In this document: piece by piece, positions 28,301-35,044 of the stretch
Layout of the letters: each line of letters opens with the position of its first letter
Numbering within the stretch: the first letter of the stretch is position 1
From: JBFAPK01 sp040676675
GTDB lineage: Bacteria > Actinomycetota > Actinomycetes > Mycobacteriales > Micromonosporaceae
Direction of reading: 5' to 3'
NCBI RefSeq assembly: GCF_040676675.1
Contig: NZ_JBFAPK010000025.1
Span: 1 to 64,000, forward strand
DNA: 64,000 nt
The notes under the pieces: model-generated
The model's database searches: none
Told to the model about the DNA's origin: nothing
The model's input: the letters and a program-made list of their open reading frames with translations, nothing else
Translations under genes and position numbers: made by a program

Positions 28301-28667
28301 CAACCCGATACCACTGATCACCAGAGGCCAGTCGTGGCTGATCGGCGGGATCACGGAGAACGCGGTCGAGCTGACCGGCGGTTCCTGCTCCACCATGGAG
28401 GGGATCCGGGTCTGCAAGACGCGGTGGCCCCTGTACGGCGGCAGCGGCACGACGTACGGCGACACCTTCGTCACCGACAAGAACGCCAACCCGGACTCGG
28501 ACATGCTCAAGCACGAGAAGGTGCACCGGGACAAGCAGTGGCGCAGGTACGGCTCGCTGTTCGGCCCGATGTACCTGACCGAGCTGATCCGCACCGGCGG
28601 CAACGGCTGCAAGAACATCTACGAGATCCAGGCCGGTCTCGCGGACGGAAACTACCTCCCTTGCTGA
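22335..28667 (+). CDS. Secreted RHS/YD-repeat protein with C-terminal HExxH (zincin-like) toxin-type domain
   Basis: A 2110-residue protein with ATG 22335 behind GGGGAGG. It has a signal peptide (LSVLMASALVGSLAGAVPAV), then an SpvB-like N-terminal part (about 255-360; LNYSSGSVDGRTTG, WVGEGFELAPGGF). Many YD repeats follow (about 960-1780; YDALGRV, YDYDARDRM, YDALGRKTA). The RHS-associated core ends with DPNTGRFISVDP and DPDGR (to residue 1837). The last 273 residues differ in composition: a Lys/Ile/Val-rich helical stretch (KHIIRYIKYLVKRLVKVVK), then HEKVH at 2060-2064 and YEIQAG with Glu2097. This fits a zinc-metallopeptidase-like tip released from the RHS shell. A polymorphic toxin role is inferred; catalysis is untested. 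Confidence 0.85.
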   Translation: MGSRTFRRAWRTTKPLSVLMASALVGSLAGAVPAVAAVAAEQLPAGQPTKSVPVREAGVQPLLPDPAEEKAVKGTPMVSWPAPGSATVELGTAGGTGTASALAAGGRVKAGKLPISVGAAAPAAGTARAAVAEEAPGRVKVDLVGRHADGLLLKVARADGVARAGRVSLEVDYSTFGNAYGGDWATRLRLVALPECATATPERAECRGTPVPTRNNGSGKLSGDVAVAVPGSGLAATGATSSGLFAVVAAAAGTAGNFGETSLSPSSTWQAGGPSGDFSWNYPMEIPPALNGPVPELALNYSSGSVDGRTTGTNNQPSWVGEGFELAPGGFIERRYTPCASDMKNGANNTTKTGDLCWGTDNLSFALNGQGGELIRDDSTTAEIWRPRNDDGSRVEHLKDTSLGNGDNNGEYWRITTRTGTQFYFGRNKLPGWASTQHAQTQSVWTVPVYGNHTGEECHASTFDASWCQQAWRWNLDYVVDTHGNTASYYYGREMNNYARNLTASKVSQYTRGGYLTKIQYGQRDGEVYTKPYVGQVTFTIADRCIPGTTCATTSPANWPDVPWDQSCTSTTSCTNKYTPTFWTQKRLSKVTTQVWNGTGPTEVDSWTLTQTYPDPGDGTKARLWLASIQHTGLTGTSTSLPAVNFDGVQMNNRVDGNDNIPPMNWWRMKAVRNESGGEIRVTYSPKECAYGTNLPAPDTNTKRCHPLRWTPEGLGERTDWFNKYVVTEVSESDRTTGFEPEISSVEYVSPPAWRHDDEDGLVPEDRKTWSQWRGYERLRVRKGKQGQPRSLTELVYFRGMDGDLTATAGVKKNVSIVDSTNTSWKDTDQFAGLARETITYTADGGTMLSRTITDPWLSPPTATRTRSWGTTSAYQVQQKKISQGETINGQWRETATAHTYDDSGTLLEAADLGNVADPDDDTCTKYTYARNQSVWLLDLPSQTRTSIGSCTRQPTGAGDIVSDERYYYDGSDTFGAAPVRGDVTRREEINGWANGAATYLTTMRAAYDVHGRLVEQTDVLGAKQTFGYTPATGAPTTKVVATNPLGQTTTTTLDPTRGTELTVTGPDGSRSVTQYDALGRVTNTWLPGRDTSLSPSATYQYVIRTDGPNVVIASTLESNGGYRTEYQLFDGKMRLRQTQTPSPAGGRVIKDVVYDSRGREVKVNGPYYNDAPPGDQPVIPQEDLLPAQTVTVFDDADRPTNEIFKVEGVEKWRTTHVHEIDRQHTTPPLGETPTTRILDAQGRLVELRQYKGTTTSGPYDATKYTYTNSGQTKSITDSAGNVWSYDYDARDRMIRSVDPDQGTTEYTYGDGNEILTEKDSRGVVLAYEYDALGRKTAIRQGSATGPKLAEWTYDKLADGTPAPGLLGTATRYVDGRAYTTAVKSVDGAGRVTKQTITIPGEEGRLGNTYEFGTAYYPDGEVASKTLPGVGGLPAETLTYGYNALGLPTTLTGATPYVTGTSYTEFGEQKQVNLSTGGKWLRRDFSYEFGTRRLSKAETRRETGPQLIASVGYEYDQAGNVTKITDAPDPASGSITDTQCFKHDSLRRLVEAWTPASGDCAAAPVAQQLGGPAPYWHAWTFDSVGNRKTETRTAPSGAATSSTYEYNAAGGAQPHALRKVTTTSSTGTKVDQYDYDSAGNTKSRVQAGVGQTLEWDAEGHLSKVTENGKVTSYVYDASGERLIRRDDTGSTLYLGDTELHLDTGGGLAAVRYYNHGGSTVAMRTGRDGRVTWLVSDHHGTAELGVDEGTQIIQRQRHDPYGSDRGTGTPKLAGDRGFVGGSKDDSTGLTHLGAREYDPNTGRFISVDPMIDFDDPQAMHGYAYANNSPVSFTDPDGRAYVTRMVTSYRTVYQTMIRKVVEIVRLIITMMVKLILAIFASFWVPRQIVVVKHIIRYIKYLVKRLVKVVKMIRVWVQTKSKKAKLRLANKINKELNSIKATAKAFQNYLAALEAAARLRDMVQRALMEALKDDRKGGSNPFKMGLGWLSKHNPIPLITRGQSWLIGGITENAVELTGGSCSTMEGIRVCKTRWPLYGGSGTTYGDTFVTDKNANPDSDMLKHEKVHRDKQWRRYGSLFGPMYLTELIRTGGNGCKNIYEIQAGLADGNYLPC

Positions 28668-29191
28668 TCCGGCATCGACGGCGTTACCTCCTGGCTCTGG
28701 CGGGGCTGATCTGCCTGAGCCAGGGGGCCGCCGACTGCTCCCGGGCGGGCGGTCAGGTCCGCTACCAGCTGGGCTACGCGGAGGTGGCCGGGAAACCGGC
28801 GGTCTACGCGCCGCTCTGTCCCGACGACGAGGTCCGGGGCGTACGGGTCTACGCCGCCCCGGACCCGGACAAGGGAGGCAACTTCACGCTGCTCTGGCAG
28901 GCGGAGACGCCGCGCGTCGACGCGGCCCGGAAGGGCCTCGTGGTGCTCGGTGACGACAGCCAGTTCGAGACGGTGAAGCTGGCGCCGCCGGCCAGCTTCC
29001 CCCGCCGCCTGTCGGTCAGCGTCGACACGGTCAGCGGCGCGGGACCCTCGGAGAACCGCGAGCACTCCGCCGACCTGCCGGACTATCCGGCCGGCACCCC
29101 GCTGGCCGAGATGACCTTCGAGACGGCGGGCGGGTCGCGCTCGGCCGAACAGGTACGGCGGTTCGTGGAGGACCAGCACCCCTGCGGGTGA
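28661..29191 (+). CDS. Small exported protein overlapping the RHS stop; candidate immunity or partner
   Basis: A 176-residue protein probably starting at TTG 28661, which overlaps the last seven bases of the RHS gene (TTGCTGA), so translation is likely coupled. It begins with basic residues and a hydrophobic helix (LIRHRRRYLLALAGLICLSQ), a signal peptide or anchor. A Cys lies just after it but the lipobox is not ideal. The rest looks like a compact beta-rich domain (YAPLCPDDEVRGVRVYAAPD). No family is recognised. Position directly behind a toxin-type tip suggests immunity or export help; this is inference only. Confidence 0.6.
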   Translation: MLIRHRRRYLLALAGLICLSQGAADCSRAGGQVRYQLGYAEVAGKPAVYAPLCPDDEVRGVRVYAAPDPDKGGNFTLLWQAETPRVDAARKGLVVLGDDSQFETVKLAPPASFPRRLSVSVDTVSGAGPSENREHSADLPDYPAGTPLAEMTFETAGGSRSAEQVRRFVEDQHPCG

Positions 29192-29197
29192 GGCACT

Positions 29198-29246
29198 GCG
29201 AAAGGACCCCCGGTCACCGGAGCACGGTGACCGGGGGTCCTTTCGC
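29198..29246. terminator. Strong bidirectional terminator hairpin
   Basis: Perfect 21-bp arms (29198-29218 and 29226-29246) with a seven-base loop, seven bases after the stop at 29191. The arms begin GCGAAAGG and end CCTTTCGC, so each strand ends in a short T-run. It closes the RHS operon. Confidence 0.92.
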
Positions 29247-29267
29247 ATGCCTGGGGCGCGTCGGTCC

Positions 29268-29331
29268 GTATTGACGGCCGTGCCTCCGCTCGTCGGCCTG
29301 TATCGACGGCCGCGCCTCCGCTTGCCGGCGG
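29268..29331. repeat. Imperfect 32-bp direct repeat
   Basis: Two adjacent units (29268-29299 and 29300-29331) share the pattern GTAT-GACGGCCG-GCCTCCGCT-G, with about five differences. It lies between the RHS terminator and the end of the leftward ATPase gene, with no gene in it. Confidence 0.6.
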
Positions 29332-29338
29332 GGGGGCG

Positions 29339-29854
29339 TCAGCCCGCGGCGAGGCCGTCCGGCTCGGGCTGGCCGACGAGGCCGCCCGCCGCCTCGGTGG
29401 CGAGGCGCTCCGGCGCGGGTTGCTCGATCGCCGTGCCGACCCGTACCGTCGTCCCGGCCGCCCCGGTCAGCACCCGCATCTCGTCGCTGAGCTGCCGGGC
29501 CAGCCACAGCCCCCAGCCCCCCGCCGTACCGGGCTCCGGCCGCTGCCCGGACTCGTGCTCGACGGAGTCGAAGCCGACGCCGGCGTCCGAGACCTCGCAG
29601 TACACGGTCCCCGCCTCGTGCCACAGCCGCAACCAGCCCCGGCCGCCGCCGTGCCGCACCGCGTTCGTGATCAGCTCGTTCACCGCGAGCACGAAGTCGT
29701 CGAGGCGCTGCCCACGGAGCCCGGCCGCCGCGGCGCAGCCGGAGACGCTGTGCCGCACTTCGGTCACCTGGCCACGATCGAAGGTCTCGGCGATGAGCGG
29801 TACGGGTTCGACGGGCAGAACCGTGTGCGGCGCGAGGGGATCTTCGTCAGACAT
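29339..29854 (-). CDS. RsbW-like ATP-binding (anti-sigma-type) protein
   Basis: A 171-residue GHKL ATPase domain protein with ATG 29854. The N box is DFVLAVNELITNAVRHGGG and the G boxes are VSDAGVGFD and GGWGLWLARQLSD. There is no phospho-acceptor His, so it is of the serine-kinase/anti-sigma class that usually binds a sigma factor or anti-anti-sigma factor. No sigma or STAS partner is adjacent. The Pro/Glu-rich tail after residue 150 is probably disordered. It is divergent from the sensor kinase at 29980. Confidence 0.8.
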   Translation of the reverse strand: MSDEDPLAPHTVLPVEPVPLIAETFDRGQVTEVRHSVSGCAAAAGLRGQRLDDFVLAVNELITNAVRHGGGRGWLRLWHEAGTVYCEVSDAGVGFDSVEHESGQRPEPGTAGGWGLWLARQLSDEMRVLTGAAGTTVRVGTAIEQPAPERLATEAAGGLVGQPEPDGLAAG

Positions 29855-29979
29855 GGCCTCGTCCCGCCAATGATCGTTAGCGCGTACGCGCCCCTCCACC
29901 CTACGTCAACAGCAGGTGGGATGCACTTTGCCGGCGACCGCCTTGCCCGGCGGTGGCGGGCCTGTGACATCGTCGGGGC

Positions 29980-31197
29980 GTGCCCGACGCGCCCGGTGGA
30001 CTTCAGGTGCCGCTCTGGCGGGCCATCGCCGTCTTCCGTTTCGCCGCGCTGGCGTACGTCCTGGTCCTGGTCGTACGCAACGTGCGCGACTACGCCCACC
30101 CGCTCGGCGCCGTACCGGTCCTGCTCGTGATGGCCGGCTGGACGGTCTTCGCCGGCTACGCGTACGCCCGGCCGAGGCGCCGCGGCTGGCCCCTGCTCGC
30201 CGCCGACCTCGCGGTACCGGTGGGGGTGTTGCTCGTCACGCCGTGGGTGGTCGGCCGGCCCGCGCTCGCCAGCGGCGTACCTCCGCTCGCGGTCGCCTGG
30301 CTGGCCGGGCCGGTGCTGGCCTGGGCGGTCTCCGGCGGGCGGAGCCGGGGCGCCGCCGCGGCGCTGATCCTCGGCGCGGTCGACCTCACCGTCCGGGAGC
30401 GGCTGACCCAGTCCTCGACCACCGGGGCGGCGCTGATGCTGCTCGCCGGCCTCGCCGTGGGGCACGTGGCCCGGCTGGCGGTCGCCGCCGAGGAGCAGCT
30501 GCAACGCGCCGTCGAGCTGACCGCGGCCACCCGGGAGCGGGAGCGGCTGGCCCGGGACATCCACGACTCGGTGCTCCAGGTGCTGGCGCTGGTGCAGCGG
30601 CGCGGCGCACACCTCGACGGGGAGGCGGGGGAGCTGGCGCGGCTCGCCGGGGAGCAGGAGGCGGCGCTGCGGTCGCTGATCGCCAGCGGCCCGCCGGACG
30701 AGGGCGGCGCCGGCGGCGGCCTGGCCGACCTGCGTACGGTCCTCGGCGGGTACGCCTCGCCGCAGGTCTCGATCGCCTCGCCGGCCACCGCCGTGCGGCT
30801 GCCCGAGGCGGCGGCCCGGGAGCTGGGCGCCGCGGTCGGGGCCGCGCTGGACAACGTGGCCCGGCACGGGGGCGGCCGGGCCTGGGTGCTGATCGAGGAC
30901 GAGGCGGAGGAGATCGCCGTCTCGGTACGCGACAACGGGCCGGGGATCCCGGCGGGGCGGCTCGCCGAGGCGGCCGGGCAGGGGCGGCTCGGCGTCGTGC
31001 AGTCGATCCGGGGGCGGGTCGAGGCACTGGGCGGATCGGTGGAGATCACCTCGGCGCCCGGGCAGGGCACCGAGGTCGAGCTTCGCGTCCCGCGAGTGCC
31101 GCCTGTCCCGGGCGTACCGGAGGTTCCGGGCGTCCCCGCTGTACCGCGTGCCTCCCGTGTCCCCCGTGTCCCGCGTGTCCCGCGCCCTCGCTCATGA
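29980..31197 (+). CDS. MacS-family sensor histidine kinase
   Basis: A 405-residue NarL-type kinase with GTG 29980. Five or six membrane helices (about 12-170) form the sensor part. The HisKA_3 box is RERLARDIHDSVLQVLALVQ (phospho-His in RDIHDS) and the HATPase has LDNVARHGGG and VRDNGPGIP. The C-terminus ends in an unusual run of Val-Pro steps (PRVPPVPGVPEVPGVP and PRVPRVPRP), encoded by degenerate repeats at about 31090-31194. The response regulator gene follows 34 bases later, forming a two-component pair. The signal is unknown. Confidence 0.85.
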   Translation: MPDAPGGLQVPLWRAIAVFRFAALAYVLVLVVRNVRDYAHPLGAVPVLLVMAGWTVFAGYAYARPRRRGWPLLAADLAVPVGVLLVTPWVVGRPALASGVPPLAVAWLAGPVLAWAVSGGRSRGAAAALILGAVDLTVRERLTQSSTTGAALMLLAGLAVGHVARLAVAAEEQLQRAVELTAATRERERLARDIHDSVLQVLALVQRRGAHLDGEAGELARLAGEQEAALRSLIASGPPDEGGAGGGLADLRTVLGGYASPQVSIASPATAVRLPEAAARELGAAVGAALDNVARHGGGRAWVLIEDEAEEIAVSVRDNGPGIPAGRLAEAAGQGRLGVVQSIRGRVEALGGSVEITSAPGQGTEVELRVPRVPPVPGVPEVPGVPAVPRASRVPRVPRVPRPRS

Positions 31198-31231
31198 TCA
31201 AGTCTGGTGGCCGGCCGCTATGCTCGGGCGC

Positions 31232-31897
31232 GTGAGCGAGGCGGCACCGATCCGGGTGATGGTCGTCGACGACCACCCGATGTGGCGGGAGGGGGTCGCC
31301 CGCGACCTGACCGAGGCGGGGCACCTGGTCGTGGCGACCACCGGCGAGGGCCGGCAGGCGGTCCGCATCGCCGGCGCCACCCGCCCGGACGTCGTCGTGC
31401 TCGACCTGCAACTGCCCGACATCTCCGGCGTCGAGGTGATCCACGGCCTGGTGGCCGCGGTGCCCGAGGTGCGGGTGCTGATGCTCTCGGCCAGCGGCGA
31501 GCAGCAGAGCGTGCTGGACGCGGTCAAGGCCGGCGCCACCGGCTACCTGGTGAAGTCAGCATCGCCACGGGAGTTCCTGGAGGCGGTGACCCGTACCGCC
31601 GCCGGCGAGACGGTCTTCACCCCGGGCCTGGCCGGTCTGGTGCTCGGCGAGTACCGCCGGCTCGCCATCGCGCCCGCGCCGCGCGACGAGCCGGGCGACG
31701 CCCCGCGCCTGACCGACCGGGAGACCGAGGTGCTGCGCCTGGTCGCGAAGGGGCTGTCGTACCGGCAGATCGCCGAGCGGCTCGGACTGTCGCACCGTAC
31801 GGTGCAGAACCACGTACAGAACACGCTCGGCAAGTTGCAGATGCACAACCGGGTCGAACTCACCCGGTACGCCATCGAACAGGGCCTCGACGGCTAG
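31232..31897 (+). CDS. NarL/LuxR-type response regulator
   Basis: A 221-residue regulator. The receiver domain has VMVVDDHPMWREGV and the phospho-Asp in VVVLDLQLPD; the conserved Lys is in GYLVKSAS. The C-terminal LuxR helix-turn-helix reads LTDRETEVLRLVAKGLSYRQ. The start is taken as GTG 31232 (MSEAAPIRVMVVDD), which gives the usual distance to the first strand; ATG 31220 is in frame and would add four residues. It is paired with the upstream MacS-type kinase. Confidence 0.88.
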   Translation: MSEAAPIRVMVVDDHPMWREGVARDLTEAGHLVVATTGEGRQAVRIAGATRPDVVVLDLQLPDISGVEVIHGLVAAVPEVRVLMLSASGEQQSVLDAVKAGATGYLVKSASPREFLEAVTRTAAGETVFTPGLAGLVLGEYRRLAIAPAPRDEPGDAPRLTDRETEVLRLVAKGLSYRQIAERLGLSHRTVQNHVQNTLGKLQMHNRVELTRYAIEQGLDG

Positions 31898-31909
31898 CGG
31901 GAATCCCGC

Positions 31910-32767
31910 CTAGCGGCGTCGATGCTGGTCGACGAGGGTCTGGGTGCCCAGGACGACGGCGAGGGCGAGGCGTTCGGCGTCCTCGGTGCCCGGTTCGGCG
32001 GTGTAGACGGTGATGCGGAGATCGTCGACGGCGACGACGAGCGTGTCGCAGTCCAGGGTGATGCGTCCGACCGCCGGGTGGTCGACGACCTTGCGTTTCG
32101 ACGGGTCGGACAGCGGCGGGGCTGGAGCGTCCCACAATTCGGCGAAGCGGGCGCTCCTGTCGGCCAGTTCGGCGATCAGCCGGCGCAGCGCGTGGTCGCC
32201 GGGGTAGCGCGAGGCGGTCAGGCGCAGGTCGGCGACGAGCCGGGCCTCATGGTCGGCCTGCTCGACCGGGGTGTGCACGACTCGGGTGGGCAGGCCGGCG
32301 AGGTTGCGCCAGACGGCGTTGCGTTCCAGGCCGCGCCAGGTGGAGGTGTCACCCATCAGCGCGTCGTACGGCGCGTTGGCCAGGACCAGGGTCCAGCTCG
32401 CGTCGTAGACCACCACCGGGGTGTGTGCGAGCCGGTCGAGCAGCCGCTGCACGCTCGGGGTGACCCGCGACGGCACCATGTCCAGGCCGGGCGCGGCGTG
32501 CCCGGCCAACCGGTACAGCAGGTCACGTTCGGTGTCGGCCAGGCGCAGGGCCCGGGCCAGGGCCTCCACCACCTGCGCCGAGGGTGCGGTCGCGCGGCCC
32601 TGCTCGAGCCGGGTCAGGTAGTCGGTCGAGATGCCGGCGAGCGCGGCCAACTCCTCACGGCGTAGACCGCTGGCCCGACGGCGCCGCCCGACGGGCACGC
32701 CGACGTGCTCCGGTGCGACCCGGTCGCGCCAGCGGCGCACCGTACGGCCGAACTCCCACGCTTCCAC
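31910..32767 (-). CDS. XRE-family regulator with MmyB-like ligand domain
   Basis: A 285-residue transcriptional regulator. The N-terminal helix-turn-helix (about 30-85) includes LRREELAALAGISTDYLTRL. The C-terminal MmyB-like (LigB-type) domain includes YDASWTLVLANAPYDALMGD and FAELWDAP, thought to bind a small ligand. It is divergent from the SDR gene at 32869 with 101 bases between. The usual arrangement is that such a regulator controls the adjacent SDR; that link is inference. Its end is 13 bases from the end of the response regulator gene (convergent). Confidence 0.88.
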   Translation of the reverse strand: MEAWEFGRTVRRWRDRVAPEHVGVPVGRRRRASGLRREELAALAGISTDYLTRLEQGRATAPSAQVVEALARALRLADTERDLLYRLAGHAAPGLDMVPSRVTPSVQRLLDRLAHTPVVVYDASWTLVLANAPYDALMGDTSTWRGLERNAVWRNLAGLPTRVVHTPVEQADHEARLVADLRLTASRYPGDHALRRLIAELADRSARFAELWDAPAPPLSDPSKRKVVDHPAVGRITLDCDTLVVAVDDLRITVYTAEPGTEDAERLALAVVLGTQTLVDQHRRR

Positions 32768-32868
32768 CCGTCCAGTCTGCGCGAGCCCGAGGAGGATGTC
32801 CTGGCCCTGGCAGTCCTACGAAAAGCGCACGACTGCCTGACGCCGCGCCGGGCCCGCAGCCTGAGGCC

Positions 32869-33846
32869 ATGACGTCCACCGAACCCGGAACCGTACTGAT
32901 CACCGGCCCGACGCGTAACCTGGGCCGCCACGCGACGCTCGCCCTCGCCGAGCGACGCGCCGACCTGCTGCTGGTCGGCCGCGCCGGGCCGGACCTGACC
33001 GTGATCGCGAGCGAGGCCCGCGCCCGCGGCGCGCGGGTCCGCGAGATCGGCTGCGACCTGTCGCGCCTGGCCGACGTCCGCGCCGCCGCGGCCACCGTAC
33101 GCGACCTGCTCGCCTCCGGCACCGTACGCCCGCTGCGCGCGCTGGTCGCCAACGCCGGTGTCATGTCGGCCGACACCCGCCGGGCCTCCGCCGACGGCTA
33201 CGAGCTGACCTTCGCCGTCAACTACCTGGCTCACGCGCAGCTCATCGGAGACCTGCTCGACTCGTTCACCGCCCCGGCCCGGGTCGTGCTGGTCGGCTCG
33301 AACACCTACCACGCCAACCTGTGGCGCCGGATGCTGCACGTGCCGGAGGCCAGCTGGGCGGACCCGGTCGAGCTAGCCCGTCCCGCGGGCGGCGACACGA
33401 ACCCGGGCATGACCGAGGCCGGGATCGCCTACTCCAACGCGAAGCTGGCGATCCTGTACTACGCGCACGAGCTGCAACGCCACGTCGGCGCCGGAATCAA
33501 CGTGTCGGTGTTCGAGCCCGGCTGGATGCCGGGTACCGCTCTGGGCCGCCACGCCCCCCAGGCGTTCCAGGCGATCGGCCGCGCCCTGGGCCGCGTTCCG
33601 GGTGTTTCCACCCCGCGACGCTCGGGGCCACTGCTGGCCGCGGTCGCCGTGGACGAGAAGTGGGCGCACCTGCGCGACGGCGCGTTCGTGGTGAAGACGA
33701 GGCTGACGAACGTGCGGCCGGTCGCCCTCGACCGCGACCGGGAGCGGCGCCTGTGGACGGTCACCGCGGAGCTGCTGGAACGGGCGGACGCGGCGCGAAT
33801 CCGTACACTCCACCAGGACTTCCCAGGTCCGCACCGACGAGCATGA
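32869..33846 (+). CDS. Short-chain dehydrogenase/reductase family oxidoreductase
   Basis: A 325-residue protein of the retinol dehydrogenase/protochlorophyllide reductase-like SDR group. The nucleotide loop is VLITGPTRNLGRHATLAL (a TGxxxxLG variant), with VANAGVMSA, and the catalytic Tyr-Lys pair is YSNAKLAILYY with the Ser in VLVGSNTYH. The start is ATG 32869. It is probably controlled by the divergent XRE regulator. The substrate is unknown. The gene ends ten bases before the TPR protein gene, and the two may be cotranscribed. Confidence 0.85.
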   Translation: MTSTEPGTVLITGPTRNLGRHATLALAERRADLLLVGRAGPDLTVIASEARARGARVREIGCDLSRLADVRAAAATVRDLLASGTVRPLRALVANAGVMSADTRRASADGYELTFAVNYLAHAQLIGDLLDSFTAPARVVLVGSNTYHANLWRRMLHVPEASWADPVELARPAGGDTNPGMTEAGIAYSNAKLAILYYAHELQRHVGAGINVSVFEPGWMPGTALGRHAPQAFQAIGRALGRVPGVSTPRRSGPLLAAVAVDEKWAHLRDGAFVVKTRLTNVRPVALDRDRERRLWTVTAELLERADAARIRTLHQDFPGPHRRA

Positions 33847-33855
33847 GGAGGGGCG

Positions 33856-34362
33856 ATGGACCCGAACGCCGACTGGGAGCGGCGCAGTACCGAGCTGTGG
33901 GCGGCCTTCGACGCGGCGCCCGAGGCGTGGGACGAGGCGGAGTTCCGGGAGCGGGTGGGCGCCCTCGTCGACGAGTTGGGGCCGGACCATCCGGTGGCGG
34001 CGTTCGAGCGCGCCTGCGCCTGGGACTCCACCGGTCACTCCGACCGAGCGATCCCGCTCTACCGCAGGGCGCTGGAGCTGGGCATCGACGGCATCCGGCG
34101 GCGGCGCTCGGTGATCCAGCTGTCCAGCTCGCTGCGGAACGTCGGGCAGGCCGAGGAGAGCGTGCGGTTGCTGACCGAGGAGCGCGAGCGCGGCTCCGAC
34201 GAACTCGACGACGCGGTCAGCGCGACGCTCGCGCTGGCGCTGACCAGCGTGGGTCGGGAGCGGGAGGCGGTGTCGATCGCCGTCGGGGCGCTCGCCCGGC
34301 ACCTGCCGCGCTACCGGCGTTCGATGGCCAACTACGCCCGCCTCCTGGTCGAGCCCGACTGA
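33856..34362 (+). CDS. Tetratricopeptide repeat protein (TPR_5 type)
   Basis: A 168-residue helical protein. The segments DHPVAAFERACAWDSTGHSD, RAIPLYRRALELG and RNVGQAEESVRLLTEE follow the TPR_5 pattern. A ribosome binding site GAGGAGGGG precedes ATG 33856. No signal peptide is seen. It is likely an adaptor or scaffold with no assigned partner; proteins of this family often accompany regulators or SDR genes in actinobacteria. Confidence 0.8.
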   Translation: MDPNADWERRSTELWAAFDAAPEAWDEAEFRERVGALVDELGPDHPVAAFERACAWDSTGHSDRAIPLYRRALELGIDGIRRRRSVIQLSSSLRNVGQAEESVRLLTEERERGSDELDDAVSATLALALTSVGREREAVSIAVGALARHLPRYRRSMANYARLLVEPD

Positions 34363-34376
34363 CCGGGGCGCGCGGG

Positions 34377-34949
34377 TCAGTCGGTACGCGGCGGCGGGTC
34401 GGTCTCGTTCACGGCCAGCTCCTCGGCGCTGGCGCCGCCGCCCGCGGCCCCCGCGTCGTACGCGATCGAGTCCGGCTCGTCGTCGGTGCGGGCACCCTGG
34501 TCCGGCTCGACCAGCCGCCCGATCGGCGGCGCGGTCTGCCCGCCCAGTTGGCCGTGGTCGTAGAGGGAGACCGGCGAGTTCGGGTCCGAGGTCGGGCCGG
34601 GATCCATCACGTCCGCGTCCAGCTGGGCCTCGGCGGCGGCCTGCTGGCTGTCGGCCTCGGCCGCGATCGCCGGGTCCACCGGACCGGCGAGCGGGTCGTC
34701 GACGTCCGGCTCCAGCTGCTCACGCGCGATCTTGTAGTCGAGCGACTCGCCGTCCAGCTGTTCCTCGGCGGTGTTGCCGAAGTGGTCCGCGGCGAGGAAC
34801 TCGTCGGCCGGCAGCGCGGCCGGGTCGAGCCCGTCCGCCTCGCGGCCGGTCAGCACGTCGTCGCCGGCGGTGGAGTCGTCGTCGGCCGTGCCGGGCAGTC
34901 CCTCGGCCTCGGGATCGGACACGGGGGTCGGGTAGTCGTCGTAGCGCAT
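34377..34949 (-). CDS. DUF5709 domain protein
   Basis: A 190-residue very acidic, probably disordered protein. The core TAEEQLDGESLDYKIAREQL matches the conserved piece of DUF5709 (EQ-x-x-GE-S/L-LD-x-RLAxE). Many Asp-Pro steps (DDPLAGPVDP, DVMDPGPTSDP) are also typical. No enzyme motif, membrane helix or signal peptide is present. The function of the family is unknown. It is convergent with the TPR gene, 14 bases apart. Confidence 0.75.
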   Translation of the reverse strand: MRYDDYPTPVSDPEAEGLPGTADDDSTAGDDVLTGREADGLDPAALPADEFLAADHFGNTAEEQLDGESLDYKIAREQLEPDVDDPLAGPVDPAIAAEADSQQAAAEAQLDADVMDPGPTSDPNSPVSLYDHGQLGGQTAPPIGRLVEPDQGARTDDEPDSIAYDAGAAGGGASAEELAVNETDPPPRTD

Positions 34950-35044
34950 GAGGTCTCACTACCCATCGCCGCACCGACCATAACCGCAGCGGTCAGCCGC
35001 CAACCGGGACATCCGTCGCAGACGGCGCCTTACCGCCCCTCGGG

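Noticed and set aside
22335..28667. RHS protein as a type VI secretion effector
   Set aside because: It has a Sec-type signal peptide, no PAAR domain, and the organism appears Gram-positive.
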